DNA from: CBDVBZ01 sp965372355
Lineage (GTDB): Bacteria > Krumholzibacteriota > Krumholzibacteriia > WVZY01
Length of the DNA: 64,000 nucleotides
Assembly (NCBI GenBank): GCA_965372355.1
Contig: CBDVBZ010000003.1
Location: forward strand, 1-64,000
Direction of reading: 5' to 3'
Shown: in pieces, positions 26,987 to 35,283 of the stretch
How the letters are laid out: each line of letters begins with the position of its first letter
How positions within the stretch are numbered: position 1 is the stretch's first letter
Notes under the pieces: generated by a model
What the model was told of the DNA's origin: nothing
Database searches by the model: none
Seen by the model: the letters and a program-made list of their open reading frames with translations, nothing else
Program-made: the position numbers and the translations under genes

Positions 26987-28255
26987 GTGAGTGCCACTGT
27001 TCTCGCCGGTTTGATTTTCCTGGTGACGTACGCGGCGATTGTCGCCTTCAAGCAATACAAGAGCCAGATCCTGTGGGGTGGTGTCGCAGCCGCGTTGGCC
27101 GCAGGGCTCATTCATACACCCGATCTTCTTTTCGATGTCAACTGGAACGTGATGGGGATCTTCGCGGGCACGTTGATCCTGTCGGAGTACTTTGTCCTGT
27201 CCCGGGTGCCGGATGCCATCTCGACATGGCTTATTCGACGGACGAACACGGTCGGATCGGCCTATCTGCTCGTCTGCATATTTGCCTCGGTTCTGTCTGT
27301 CTTTATCGAGAACGTGGCAACCGTCCTGATCGTTGGACCTATCATGATCGGTCTATCCAGAAAGATCGGCATCTCGCCGGTTCCAGGAATGATCGGCATC
27401 GCGATATCCTCGAATCTTCAGGGAACGGCCACGCTGATCGGTGACCCGCCGAGCATGATCCTCGCCAACTATATGCAGATGAACTTCAATGATTTCTTTG
27501 TATATCAGGGCAAACCGGGGATCTTCTTTGCCGTTCAGTTTGCTGCCGTTGGTTCGATGCTGTTCCTGTATTTCGCTTACAAGAAATACAAGAACCCCAT
27601 CTCGTTCGAGGGCACGGTCAAGATCCGAAGCCTCGTGCCTTTGGTCTTTCTAATAGTGATGGTTCTGGCGCTCTCGCTCGCCGTTCTCGTCGACCCGGGT
27701 TTCAAATGGTTTGGAGGAGCGTCGTGCATGGTGCTGGCCGGGCTTTGCATTGTTTTTTCACGGTTCGCGAAGGAGAAGGAGCACGAGTGGGTCCTGAGAC
27801 ACTATGACATCGAAACGACCGCATTTCTCGTGGGGATATTTATCATCGTCGGTATGCTCGAACATCAGGGGGTCATCCATGCCATCGCGGACTTCCTGGC
27901 TCACAACATAGGAGACAACCCACTCATCGCCTTCAGTGTCGTCGTGTGGGCATCGGTGTTGTTCAGCGCATTCATCGACAACGTGCCCTATCTTACCGCG
28001 ATGATTCCCGTCGTGCAGCTGCTCTCTGACTCACTTGGGATAAACGTCGAGCTGCTCGTGTTCGGTCTGCTGATCGGTGCCTCCCTCGGGGGCAACATCA
28101 CACCGATTGGCGCCGCCGCCAACATCGTGGCGGTCGGCACTCTCAAAAAGCACGACATCCAGGTCTCGTTCATGGATTTTGTCCGGATCGGCCTGCCGTT
28201 TACGATCATAGCGACGTTGCTTGGGTCCATCTTTATTTATCTGGTGTGGAAGTGA
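26987..28255 (+). CDS. ArsB/NhaD/SLC13-type ion transporter permease
   Basis: 422 residues, almost entirely hydrophobic with about 11-12 predicted transmembrane helices. Family marks: SVFIENVATVLIVGPIMIGL, the hairpin NLQGTATLIGDPPSMIL in the first half, and FSAFIDNVPYLTAMIPVVQL with GGNITPIGAAANIVAVG in the second half, an inverted-repeat layout of the ion transporter superfamily. The substrate (Na+/H+ exchange, dicarboxylate or oxyanion) cannot be read from the sequence. GTG at 26987 lies 43 bases after pyrF, possibly the same transcript; it overlaps the next gene by 4 bases. Confidence 0.9.
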   Translation: MSATVLAGLIFLVTYAAIVAFKQYKSQILWGGVAAALAAGLIHTPDLLFDVNWNVMGIFAGTLILSEYFVLSRVPDAISTWLIRRTNTVGSAYLLVCIFASVLSVFIENVATVLIVGPIMIGLSRKIGISPVPGMIGIAISSNLQGTATLIGDPPSMILANYMQMNFNDFFVYQGKPGIFFAVQFAAVGSMLFLYFAYKKYKNPISFEGTVKIRSLVPLVFLIVMVLALSLAVLVDPGFKWFGGASCMVLAGLCIVFSRFAKEKEHEWVLRHYDIETTAFLVGIFIIVGMLEHQGVIHAIADFLAHNIGDNPLIAFSVVVWASVLFSAFIDNVPYLTAMIPVVQLLSDSLGINVELLVFGLLIGASLGGNITPIGAAANIVAVGTLKKHDIQVSFMDFVRIGLPFTIIATLLGSIFIYLVWK

Positions 28256-30021
28256 GGTCGCTCGTGAGGTTTTCCCCAGAGCGCCGTTGTTGTCTGGTCG
28301 TGATGTTGTTGCTGACGACGGCCCTGGTCTGCTCGTGCAGCGATGATTCGTCGAGCCCGACCCAGCCGCCCGCCGACGGCTCGGTTGTGTGGCACGTCCA
28401 GCGCACGTCGCAAACGCATCAGGCGGTGTGGGGGGCGAACGGCGCCGACGTCTTCGTCGTCGGAAACACGGCGCCGATTCTGAACTTCGATGGCACCGGC
28501 TGGCGCGCCACGACCGTTGGCAGCTTACCCGTCCTGACCGATGTGTGGGGGTTTTCCTCGAACAACGTGTTTACGGTGGGGGAGTTCGGCACGATCCTCC
28601 ACCACGACGGGTCGGGCTGGACATCGATGGAATCCGGTACAACACAGTTTCTTTTTGGTGTGTGGGGTAGTCCTCCGTCCGATGTGATTGCCGTCGGATC
28701 GTTTGGGACGATTCTTCGTTTCGGCGGGTCCGGATGGAGCGAGATGATCAGCGGGACCACGGAACTGCTGCTGGGGGTGTGGGCGGCCTCGCCGAACGAT
28801 GTAATTGTTGTGGGGACGAATGGCACGCGGCTCCGCTTCGACGGACTCAGCTGGAGTCCGATGCCGGGTCTGGTGACGGAGACGTTGTCGGCGGTCTGGG
28901 GTACTTCGGCTAGCAATGTGTATGCGGTAGGCGATGGCGGGAGCATTCAACGATACAACGGTTTGGCGTGGAATCCCGTGTCGAGCGGCACGACGCAGCA
29001 GCTTATGAGTGTTTGGGGTAGTGCCGCGGACGATATCTACGCTGTGGGAGACTCGGGCACCGTCGTGCACTACAATGGATCGAGTTGGCAACCCGACAGC
29101 AGCGGAACAACGATGGACCTGCTCGGCGTCCGCGGCACCTCGGCCGCGGATGTCATCGCCGTGGGTGCAACCGGAACGATGATCCGATTCGATGGCTCGG
29201 TCTGGCAGCCTGCGATCAGCAGCGGTCCAGCGGGGTTCATTCTCGATATGTGGGGCGAATCGGACACACTTGTCATTGCCGTCGGTGAAGCCGGTTCCAT
29301 TCTCCGCTACGACGGCCGGTTGTGGGTGCCGGCAGCCAGCGGGACCGCTGACCATCTGTGGGGTGTTTGGGGTGAGACGAGAAGCGACGTTTTTGCCGTT
29401 GGATCATCCGGTACGATCCTTCATTTTGATGGCTCGGCGTGGAATCCGATGACGAGCGGCACGAGCCAGCAGCTCATGAGCGTTTGGGGAAACACGGGCC
29501 GCGACGTCTTTGCCGTCGGCGAGTCGGGAACGATCCGGCACTACAACGGGGTGGAGTGGAGCGCGATGCAGAGTGGCACCAGCGAGCGGCTTTTTGGGGT
29601 GTGGGGGAGCGGTCCATCCAATGTGTTTGCCGTCGGCGAGTCGGGGACAATCCGGCACTACGATGGCGCGAGTTGGAGCCCGTCGGGCAGTGGGATCTCG
29701 TTCGCGTTGTTATCGGTCTGGGGAAGCGCCCCCAACGACGTTTTTGCAGTCGGGGCGGGTGGTAAGATCATCCACTACGACGGCGCGAGTTGGGTCGAGA
29801 TGAACAGCGGGACGCAGCGCAGTCTCTGGGATGTTTGGGGTGGTGATCCCGGCCAGGTCTTCGCGGTCGGGGACGGTGGGACCATACAGCGGTTCGACGG
29901 TTCAACATGGCGGACAACATTGAGCGGTACCGCGCTATCGCTACGCGCCGTGTGGGCGGTTCCCGATCGGGCATTCTCGGGAGGCGCGAGCGGTATCATC
30001 GTCGGCGCCGCCAGTCCGTAG
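28252..30021 (+). CDS. Secreted lipoprotein with 13 propeller-like repeats of about 39 residues
   Basis: About 589 residues. An N-terminal signal ending in a lipobox (TTALVCSC) precedes a Ser/Pro-rich linker. The rest is 13 tandem units with consensus VWGS..NDVFAVG..GTI.HYDG..W..M.SGT.., plus a 14th partial unit. The unit begins at 28426 and repeats every 117 bases, with one 40-residue unit. VW-W-x-DVFAVG resembles the bladed repeats of beta-propellers seen in secreted proteins of many environmental genomes, but the family has no assigned function. Start candidates are GTG 28246, 28252 (GTGA overlap with the permease) and 28264. It is probably anchored in the outer membrane. Confidence 0.85.
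   Translation: MRSLVRFSPERRCCLVVMLLLTTALVCSCSDDSSSPTQPPADGSVVWHVQRTSQTHQAVWGANGADVFVVGNTAPILNFDGTGWRATTVGSLPVLTDVWGFSSNNVFTVGEFGTILHHDGSGWTSMESGTTQFLFGVWGSPPSDVIAVGSFGTILRFGGSGWSEMISGTTELLLGVWAASPNDVIVVGTNGTRLRFDGLSWSPMPGLVTETLSAVWGTSASNVYAVGDGGSIQRYNGLAWNPVSSGTTQQLMSVWGSAADDIYAVGDSGTVVHYNGSSWQPDSSGTTMDLLGVRGTSAADVIAVGATGTMIRFDGSVWQPAISSGPAGFILDMWGESDTLVIAVGEAGSILRYDGRLWVPAASGTADHLWGVWGETRSDVFAVGSSGTILHFDGSAWNPMTSGTSQQLMSVWGNTGRDVFAVGESGTIRHYNGVEWSAMQSGTSERLFGVWGSGPSNVFAVGESGTIRHYDGASWSPSGSGISFALLSVWGSAPNDVFAVGAGGKIIHYDGASWVEMNSGTQRSLWDVWGGDPGQVFAVGDGGTIQRFDGSTWRTTLSGTALSLRAVWAVPDRAFSGGASGIIVGAASP
28426..29949 (+). repeat. Tandem 117-bp coding repeats
   Basis: Thirteen units within the lipoprotein gene, starting at 28426, 28543, 28660, 28777, 28894, 29011, 29128, 29248, 29365, 29482, 29599, 29716 and 29833. 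Spacing is exactly 117 bases except for one 120-base unit. Confidence 0.85.
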
Positions 30022-30320
30022 TCTTCGACCCCCCTCCGCTGCTCAACGGTCATTCCGCCGTGCAATATCGGCCGCCAGACCTGTGAGAAGCACATGTGTA
30101 CACCCTTCCTCCTGGCCGGCTCTTCCGATGCAACTTGATAACAGATTGGAAGTAATAGAGTTACGCGACGCTTTGGGATTGCCGATCCCCGCTTGATTCC
30201 CGCCCGGTGTTGTCTCGAAACAGGCAAGCATCTTGCAGCGTTGCCCATCGACCCGGGCGGTCTCGCCGAGTCAGCAGAGGAGAGGACAAGGAACTCAGTG
30301 CATTGCAGCGGAGGATCGGC

Positions 30321-31310
30321 TTGAAACACGCTCTGGTTTTGACATTGGCGGTGATCCTGGTCGTCGCGGCGGCGCCGCACGCCAACCCCGATACCGTTCA
30401 GACATGCAAGGCATGCGGCGGGGACATCAGCGGGCACTGCTTCGAAACGAAGGGCAACTTCTATCACCCACACCATTTCATATGCGCATACTGCGCGGCT
30501 CCCATCACGGGCCAGTACACGACATACCGATCCGAGAACTATCACAACGACTGCTTCAAGGATCATATCGCGCGGCGATGCACGCTGTGTCGGCAGCCGA
30601 TCGAAGGTGAGTACATCGTTGACTACTGGGGAAACGCCTATCACAAGCGACACAGTAATGAAGTGCCGACCTGCGATTTCTGCGACCGCTTCCTTTCAGC
30701 CGAAACCCTGGAGGGGGGTGTCCGGTTCAGCGACGGTCGTTCGCTGTGCGGCATCTGTCACCGCTCTGCGGTCAAGAAACTTGGCCAGGCGAGGGCACTG
30801 ATGAACCAGGTGGCTGCCCAGATGCGTCGTATCGGGATGGGCTTCGATACAGTCGATCTTCGGCTTCATTTGATCGGGCTAAGAAAAATGCAGGAGATCG
30901 CCAACTTCCGCTCTCACGATCTCAGGGGATTCACCGACTACCACGAGGAACGAAACCTGTTCGGACGGACCCGCAAGCGTCAGATCGATGTCTACCTTCT
31001 CTTCGGAATGCCGAAGGTAGAAATGATCGGCACCATGGCGCACGAGCTGACCCACGTCTGGCAGTTCCTGAACGGTCGTCTGAATTCGGATCCCGCTCTG
31101 TCCGAGGGGAGCTGCAACTTCGTATCCTATTGGATCTTGAAGCAGATGACCCCCGGCAGGGAGGCGGATTTCATCATCGAAAGCATGTTGCGCGACGACG
31201 ACTTGATCTACGGCGAAGGGTTTCGCCGTGTCAAACGGTACGTCGAGCGCAACGGGATCTCAGGCTTGCTCACCCTCCTCTCGGAACAAGACCAACGGTT
31301 ACCGGACTAG
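30321..31310 (+). CDS. DA1-like protein: LIM-type zinc fingers plus HELTH zinc peptidase, secreted
   Basis: 329 residues from the TTG at 30321 (GGAGG 6 bases upstream). A signal-like stretch (HALVLTLAVILVVAAAPHA) precedes cysteine-rich LIM-type modules: CKACGGDIS, HFICAYCAAP, CFKDHIARRCTLCRQP, CDFCDRFL and CGICHRSA. The second half has the peptidase motif AHELTHVWQFLNG (His241-Glu242, His245) after RKRQIDVYLLFGMPKVE, then SEGSCNFVSYWIL. LIM fingers followed by this peptidase match the plant DA1 family and its bacterial relatives. It would act in the cell envelope; substrate unknown. The 299-base gap before it (30022-30320) holds nothing recognised. Confidence 0.82.
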   Translation: MKHALVLTLAVILVVAAAPHANPDTVQTCKACGGDISGHCFETKGNFYHPHHFICAYCAAPITGQYTTYRSENYHNDCFKDHIARRCTLCRQPIEGEYIVDYWGNAYHKRHSNEVPTCDFCDRFLSAETLEGGVRFSDGRSLCGICHRSAVKKLGQARALMNQVAAQMRRIGMGFDTVDLRLHLIGLRKMQEIANFRSHDLRGFTDYHEERNLFGRTRKRQIDVYLLFGMPKVEMIGTMAHELTHVWQFLNGRLNSDPALSEGSCNFVSYWILKQMTPGREADFIIESMLRDDDLIYGEGFRRVKRYVERNGISGLLTLLSEQDQRLPD

Positions 31311-31330
31311 TTGTCTCGGCAGGCCGGCTG

Positions 31331-31402
31331 CGGGTCCTGCCTGCCCCCGGGAGGGGGTCGTCGATGACCCCACACGTGCTCGCAAAGCTCCGCTCTTGCG
31401 GG
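31331..31402. repeat. Dispersed intergenic repeat, copy A
   Basis: About 70 bases beginning CGGGTCCTGCCTGCCCCCGG and ending CTCTTGCGG closely match, in reverse orientation, copies at 37223-37293 and 45951-46028. It lies just after the DA1-like gene. The remainder of the gap to 31607 holds nothing recognised. Confidence 0.7.
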
Positions 31403-31607
31403 ACGACGTCACCCCGCAGCCTACGCTGCGCTCGCTCCCCTCAGACGGTGCCAGAGAGTTGGGCACGGCGCGCGTTCCGCTGCTGCTCTGCCGTTCCGCA
31501 ACTTCTTGTGAAATAATAGAATAAACACTGTGGTCGTGGCTGGAGCGGTTTTTGCAGCAGGCGGGAGGATGACTCCAATTCTGCCACCGTCACAGAGTGA
31601 GGCGCCA

Positions 31608-32819
31608 ATGAATACCAATGCCCAACGTGTCATGGGTCGACTCGGAACCGCAATTCTCGTTCTGTTCCTCCTGGTCCCCGCCTGTTCGGGGCCCTCGGAG
31701 GTCGCCGAGGGAGTGATTACCGTGGGCGCGCCGGAACCGCGCAATGCCACGACGGTTCAGGAACTATCGCAGCGCCTTATCTGGAGGACGACCGGAGCGA
31801 CAGGGGATCTCGCCGGTTACGATGTCCATTTCGGCACGACCCCGGACCCTCCGCTGGTTGAAGAGAACTACCAGAAGATGTACTACGACACCGGAGACCT
31901 CATCGTCTCGAAGACCTATTTCTGGCGTGTCGTCGCGAAGAACACCGACGGCAACTCATTCCCCGGGGATGTCTGGGTCTTTTCGACGCGTGATGGTGTG
32001 TGGGGCGAGGAAAACAGCGGGACGACCCAGAACCTGTCCGCCGTATGGGCGATTACAGGGGATGATGCCTTCGCCGTGGGAACCGGTGGGGCGATTCAGC
32101 GATGGGATGGCACGTCGTGGACCGGGATGAACAGCGGGACTCCGCTCAATCTCTTTGGGGTATGGGCGTTGTCCGCGACCGAGGCCTACGCGGTTGGCAG
32201 CAGCGGCACAATCCGGCACTGGGACGGCGCCCGGTGGGATATCGAGTCCACCACCGCAGTGTCGCATTTTCGCGCCGTATGGGGCAGTGCCGCCGATGAT
32301 GTGTTCGTTGTCGGCGACAACGGCGCCGCCTGGCACTACGATGGTGATGATTGGGATCGCGAGATCACGGGGACCAGCCGACCGCTTCTCGCCATCCACG
32401 GGACATCTGAAGACAACGTCTTCGCCGTGGGTACGTTTGGCACCGTTTTGAGATACGACGGTGAGGATTGGAGCGAGATGAACAGCGGGACATCGGCAAA
32501 CCTCGCCGGTGTCTGGTGTATCTCTCCAAACAACGTCTTCGCCTGCGGCGCTTTCGGTGCGGTTATTCGATACGACGGAAACAGTTGGACTGAAATGGTT
32601 ACGAATTCCGCCAACGGGTTGAACGCCATCTGGGGCAGCGCTCCGACAAACGTGCTCGCCGTGGGGCAGTTCGGATCCATCCTCCGTTTCAACGGAACCG
32701 AGTGGTACAGTATGGTCAGCAATACCGCCGTACCGCTCACCGGCGTGTCAGGAGCGGCACGGGGCGATGTCCATTCCTGCCGCCAGACCACGTCCAAAAT
32801 CATGCGTTACCGTCCCTGA
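31608..32819 (+). CDS. Second propeller-repeat lipoprotein, with Fn3-like domain
   Basis: 403 residues from the ATG at 31608. A lipobox (FLLVPAC) follows the signal; next come a fibronectin-III-like segment (RLIWRTTGATGDLAGYDVHF to YFWRVVAKNTDGNSF) and about six repeats of the same type as the gene at 28252: VWAITGDDAFAVG, VWALSATEAYAVG, VWGSAADDVFVVG, IHGTSEDNVFAVG, VWCISPNNVFACG, IWGSAPTNVLAVG, and a degenerate last one. GAGG lies 5 bases before the start. The longer upstream open frame to 31530 is not needed. Paralogue of the gene before the DA1-like protein; function unknown. Confidence 0.83.
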   Translation: MNTNAQRVMGRLGTAILVLFLLVPACSGPSEVAEGVITVGAPEPRNATTVQELSQRLIWRTTGATGDLAGYDVHFGTTPDPPLVEENYQKMYYDTGDLIVSKTYFWRVVAKNTDGNSFPGDVWVFSTRDGVWGEENSGTTQNLSAVWAITGDDAFAVGTGGAIQRWDGTSWTGMNSGTPLNLFGVWALSATEAYAVGSSGTIRHWDGARWDIESTTAVSHFRAVWGSAADDVFVVGDNGAAWHYDGDDWDREITGTSRPLLAIHGTSEDNVFAVGTFGTVLRYDGEDWSEMNSGTSANLAGVWCISPNNVFACGAFGAVIRYDGNSWTEMVTNSANGLNAIWGSAPTNVLAVGQFGSILRFNGTEWYSMVSNTAVPLTGVSGAARGDVHSCRQTTSKIMRYRP

Positions 32820-32880
32820 CCGGCGCCCCTCTCCAATTGCATACTTGATGGCCCAAACGAGGTTCGAGCATGACGAACCG

Positions 32881-33312
32881 TCACGCTTCCGTGCGTCCGT
32901 GCAGGGTCACGATGAGCCGTCTGGCCCGCGGCCGGTTGCGGTGTTCACAGAGATACACGCCCTGCCACGTGCCAAGATTAAGTCGACCCTCCGTGATCGG
33001 GAGCACGATGCTACTTCCCAGAAGTGACGCCTTGATGTGTGCGGGCATGTCATCCGGGCCTTCGGTCGTATGGATGTAGTACGGGGTGTTCTCGGGCACC
33101 ATCTTGCTGAAATGTGACTCCATATCGGTGCGCACCGAGGGATCGGCGTTCTCATTGACACTCAGCGAGGCGGAGGAGTGCAGGATAAAGACATGCGCGA
33201 GACCGACTCTGTACTCCCGGATCTCCGGGACCTGCCCCTCGATCTCGGATGTCACCAGATGAAAACCGCGTTTCTTCGGTGACAGCGTGATCTCTTTCTG
33301 AAACCAGTCCAT
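32881..33312 (-). CDS. YjbQ/UPF0047 family protein
   Basis: 143 residues. Family marks: GLAHVFILHSSASLSVNENAD, DDMPAHIKASLLGSSIVLP, and the end EHRNRPRARRLIVTLHGR. Characterised YjbQ proteins have weak thiamine-phosphate-synthase activity; the physiological role is unclear. Its ATG lies 30 bases after the methyltransferase stop, so the two are probably co-transcribed on the minus strand. Confidence 0.93.
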   Translation of the reverse strand: MDWFQKEITLSPKKRGFHLVTSEIEGQVPEIREYRVGLAHVFILHSSASLSVNENADPSVRTDMESHFSKMVPENTPYYIHTTEGPDDMPAHIKASLLGSSIVLPITEGRLNLGTWQGVYLCEHRNRPRARRLIVTLHGRTEA

Positions 33313-33342
33313 GTTTTCCTCCGTTTCGATCGACGCCCGCGT

Positions 33343-34176
33343 TCAGCTGGCACTCCCACGGCCAGCGAAGGCCACGATATGCCCCCCCCAGTATGTCAGC
33401 CGGTAGACGCCGTTGGACATCCGGTCGATCAGGCTCTTGTTGCCCCACTGCTTTGCGGGAGACGTGATGCTGATGACCGTCAGTCCGGCCGAGCGGAGCG
33501 TGCGTTCCAGTGTCGCAGGGGTGAAGAACCAGAAATGATGTCCCGTTGAGTAGTGTTTCCACGGGTTTTTCTTTAACCCCAGCCGGCTCTGTGCGTTCTT
33601 CATACGCGAAGAGAGGCTTGCCACATTGGGCACCTCGATCCGTACGATGCCCCGCGGGCTCAACAGCTCGGCGATCCGTTCGAGCGTCGTGCGTGGGTTC
33701 TTTACATGCTCGAGCACATGATTGAGGACGATGGCATCATAGGTGCCTTCGGAGAGGGGGATGTCCTCGATGACCCCTTGATGCACGGTGATCTCGGAAT
33801 GGTCTCGAACATGCCGGACCATGGCCGATGAGATCTCGGTTCCCTCCGCTTCCCACCCCCGGCCCGCGGCTGTTTTGAGGAGGGTCCCTTCCCCGGCGCC
33901 AATATCCAGGAGCTTCCCCTTACGCTCCAGCACCGATTCGATTTCCGTCAAGAGCTCGGCGAATATCCTCTCGCGCCTCTCGCTCGTGGCGATGGCCGGT
34001 GAGAAGTACTCGTGGGAATAGATGTCCTCATCCGCTTCCTGATACGCCGGGTACTCCTCGGCGAACTGGAGCTTGCAGCTGCGGCAGGCAACCACGCGCA
34101 CGCCCGGCCGGAGTGCAAAGACGAGCCGGACCGGAGCGCTCGGACAATTGGGGCATGTCTGTTTCTCGGTCATCAT
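33343..34176 (-). CDS. Class I SAM-dependent methyltransferase with N-terminal zinc finger
   Basis: 277 residues. The N-terminal CPNC...CRSC pair (residues about 8-36) looks like a zinc-binding element seen in sugar and natural-product C-methyltransferases. The SAM fold has LLDIGAGEGTLLKTA (motif I), then HQGVIEDIPLSEGTYDAIVL (motif II region) and LNHVLEHVKNPRTTLERI. C-terminal FFTPATLERTLRSAG matches the family. Substrate unknown. It overlies no obvious partner other than yjbQ downstream. Confidence 0.88.
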   Translation of the reverse strand: MMTEKQTCPNCPSAPVRLVFALRPGVRVVACRSCKLQFAEEYPAYQEADEDIYSHEYFSPAIATSERRERIFAELLTEIESVLERKGKLLDIGAGEGTLLKTAAGRGWEAEGTEISSAMVRHVRDHSEITVHQGVIEDIPLSEGTYDAIVLNHVLEHVKNPRTTLERIAELLSPRGIVRIEVPNVASLSSRMKNAQSRLGLKKNPWKHYSTGHHFWFFTPATLERTLRSAGLTVISITSPAKQWGNKSLIDRMSNGVYRLTYWGGHIVAFAGRGSAS

Positions 34177-34328
34177 ATGTGGTGTGGACTGAAGTGATTC
34201 GTGTGATCATCGTAGCAGGGACGGTGACGCAAGTCAAAGTGCCGCCAGTGGATTCGACGTCCGCGGGTTGAGGCGGCACGCTCGTCAAGCGGCGTTCCGG
34301 CGATCGATCCACCCGTCTTTGCCGGTAT

Positions 34329-34565
34329 GTGCTATCGTTGATCAAACGACGACGCCCGCGCGTCTTCGCGACGGGCCTCAGCAAGAGACTCACGGGGCAC
34401 TTCACGGCACCGAGTGGTACGATCTGCCGTTCCGGGCGAACCATCGTGTTCGACGCCGAGGGTGGGCGCACGTACCGGGTCGAGGGCGTCGAGTGGGATG
34501 ACACGATCTATATCTGGATCGAAGACACATACACCCGCGAGATCGTGGGTGGCGAGAAGCCCTGA
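34329..34565 (+). CDS. Hypothetical protein, 78 residues (uncertain)
   Basis: GTG at 34329 opens a 78-codon frame. The product starts MLSLIKRRRPRVFATG and ends GVEWDDTIYIWIEDTYTREI, with no signal or known motif. No strong ribosome binding site precedes it and composition gives little help, so it may be a spurious frame in the region between the methyltransferase (start 34176) and the STAS gene. Confidence 0.35.
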   Translation: MLSLIKRRRPRVFATGLSKRLTGHFTAPSGTICRSGRTIVFDAEGGRTYRVEGVEWDDTIYIWIEDTYTREIVGGEKP

Positions 34566-34696
34566 AAGCGAGCTACTGAGCGCATCCTGTATCAGTTGGG
34601 AAGTTCTTAATCACTCAACCGGCAACTTTTGACCTGCGGTAGCGTATTTCAATCAGAGAGGGCATTCACTATCCAGCGGACACGAGGAGGCAGGAA

Positions 34697-35047
34697 GTGA
34701 AGCTGTCAAAGAGGGAAATGGAAGGAGCGGTCATTGTCGACGTCGAAGGAAAGTTTGTCGGCAGCCTGGAGAACACGGATATGTTCCACGGTTTCTTCAA
34801 AGAGCTCCTGAACGAAGGCTGGAAGAAGGTTGTGGTCAACCTGGACGGGTCGCCCTGGGCGAACAGCCAGGGGATCGGCATGCTGATCGGCGCGCACACG
34901 AGCTTTGCGAACGCCGGTGGAGAGCTGGTTCTGGCCCGCGTGACCGAACGCATTTACGATATTCTCACCGTGACGCGTCTTCTGCTCATCTTCAAGACTT
35001 TCGAGACCGAGGATGAAGCGCTCGCCCACCTGTCGGCGAGCGACTAG
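34697..35047 (+). CDS. STAS-domain protein (anti-sigma factor antagonist-like)
   Basis: 116 residues: MKLSKREMEGAVIVDVEGKF, VVNLDGSPWANSQGIGMLI with the Ser (NSQGIG) phosphorylated in SpoIIAA-like antagonists, then GGELVLARVTERI. It starts at GTG 34697 behind GAGGAGGCAGG. No SpoIIAB-like kinase or sigma factor gene is adjacent, so its partner must lie elsewhere. Confidence 0.88.
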   Translation: MKLSKREMEGAVIVDVEGKFVGSLENTDMFHGFFKELLNEGWKKVVVNLDGSPWANSQGIGMLIGAHTSFANAGGELVLARVTERIYDILTVTRLLLIFKTFETEDEALAHLSASD

Positions 35048-35128
35048 CACATCGCCGGACACTCGAGGTCGCTCCGCCGCCACGGTCACAACTTCCGGTT
35101 ATCTGACGAGTAGCCGAGTGGTTACCCA

Positions 35129-35160
35129 TTGACCGCCGCCGGGGTGGGCGGCCAGGTCAA
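35129..35160. repeat. Long hairpin downstream of the STAS gene
   Basis: TTGACCGCCGCC pairs with GGCGGC-CA-GGTCAA around a 6-base loop: 12 paired bases with a 2-base bulge. No U-run follows, so it may be a structured transcript end or a DNA dyad. Confidence 0.4.
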
Positions 35161-35219
35161 CTGGAGATCACGCCGTCGGCGCACATCGATGGCTCCACGC
35201 GCCCAAACCCCGAAACTTA

Positions 35220-35248
35220 TTGACCTTACTTATACTATAACCTAGTGT
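35220..35248 (+). promoter_or_regulatory. Promoter candidate for the polysaccharide operon
   Basis: TTGACC (35220-35225), 17-base spacer, TAGTGT (35243-35248), 35 bases before the start at 35284. Several other A/T-rich -10-like boxes (TATACT 35231, TATAAC 35236) are nearby, so the exact element is uncertain. Confidence 0.4.
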
Positions 35249-35283
35249 AATACAGTGGGTATCGAGCGTTCGAAAGGAGCCGT

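Noticed and set aside
28426..29949. CRISPR array or satellite
   Set aside because: The 117-base periodic repeat is protein coding (39-residue units) with no spacer/repeat alternation and sits inside one long reading frame.
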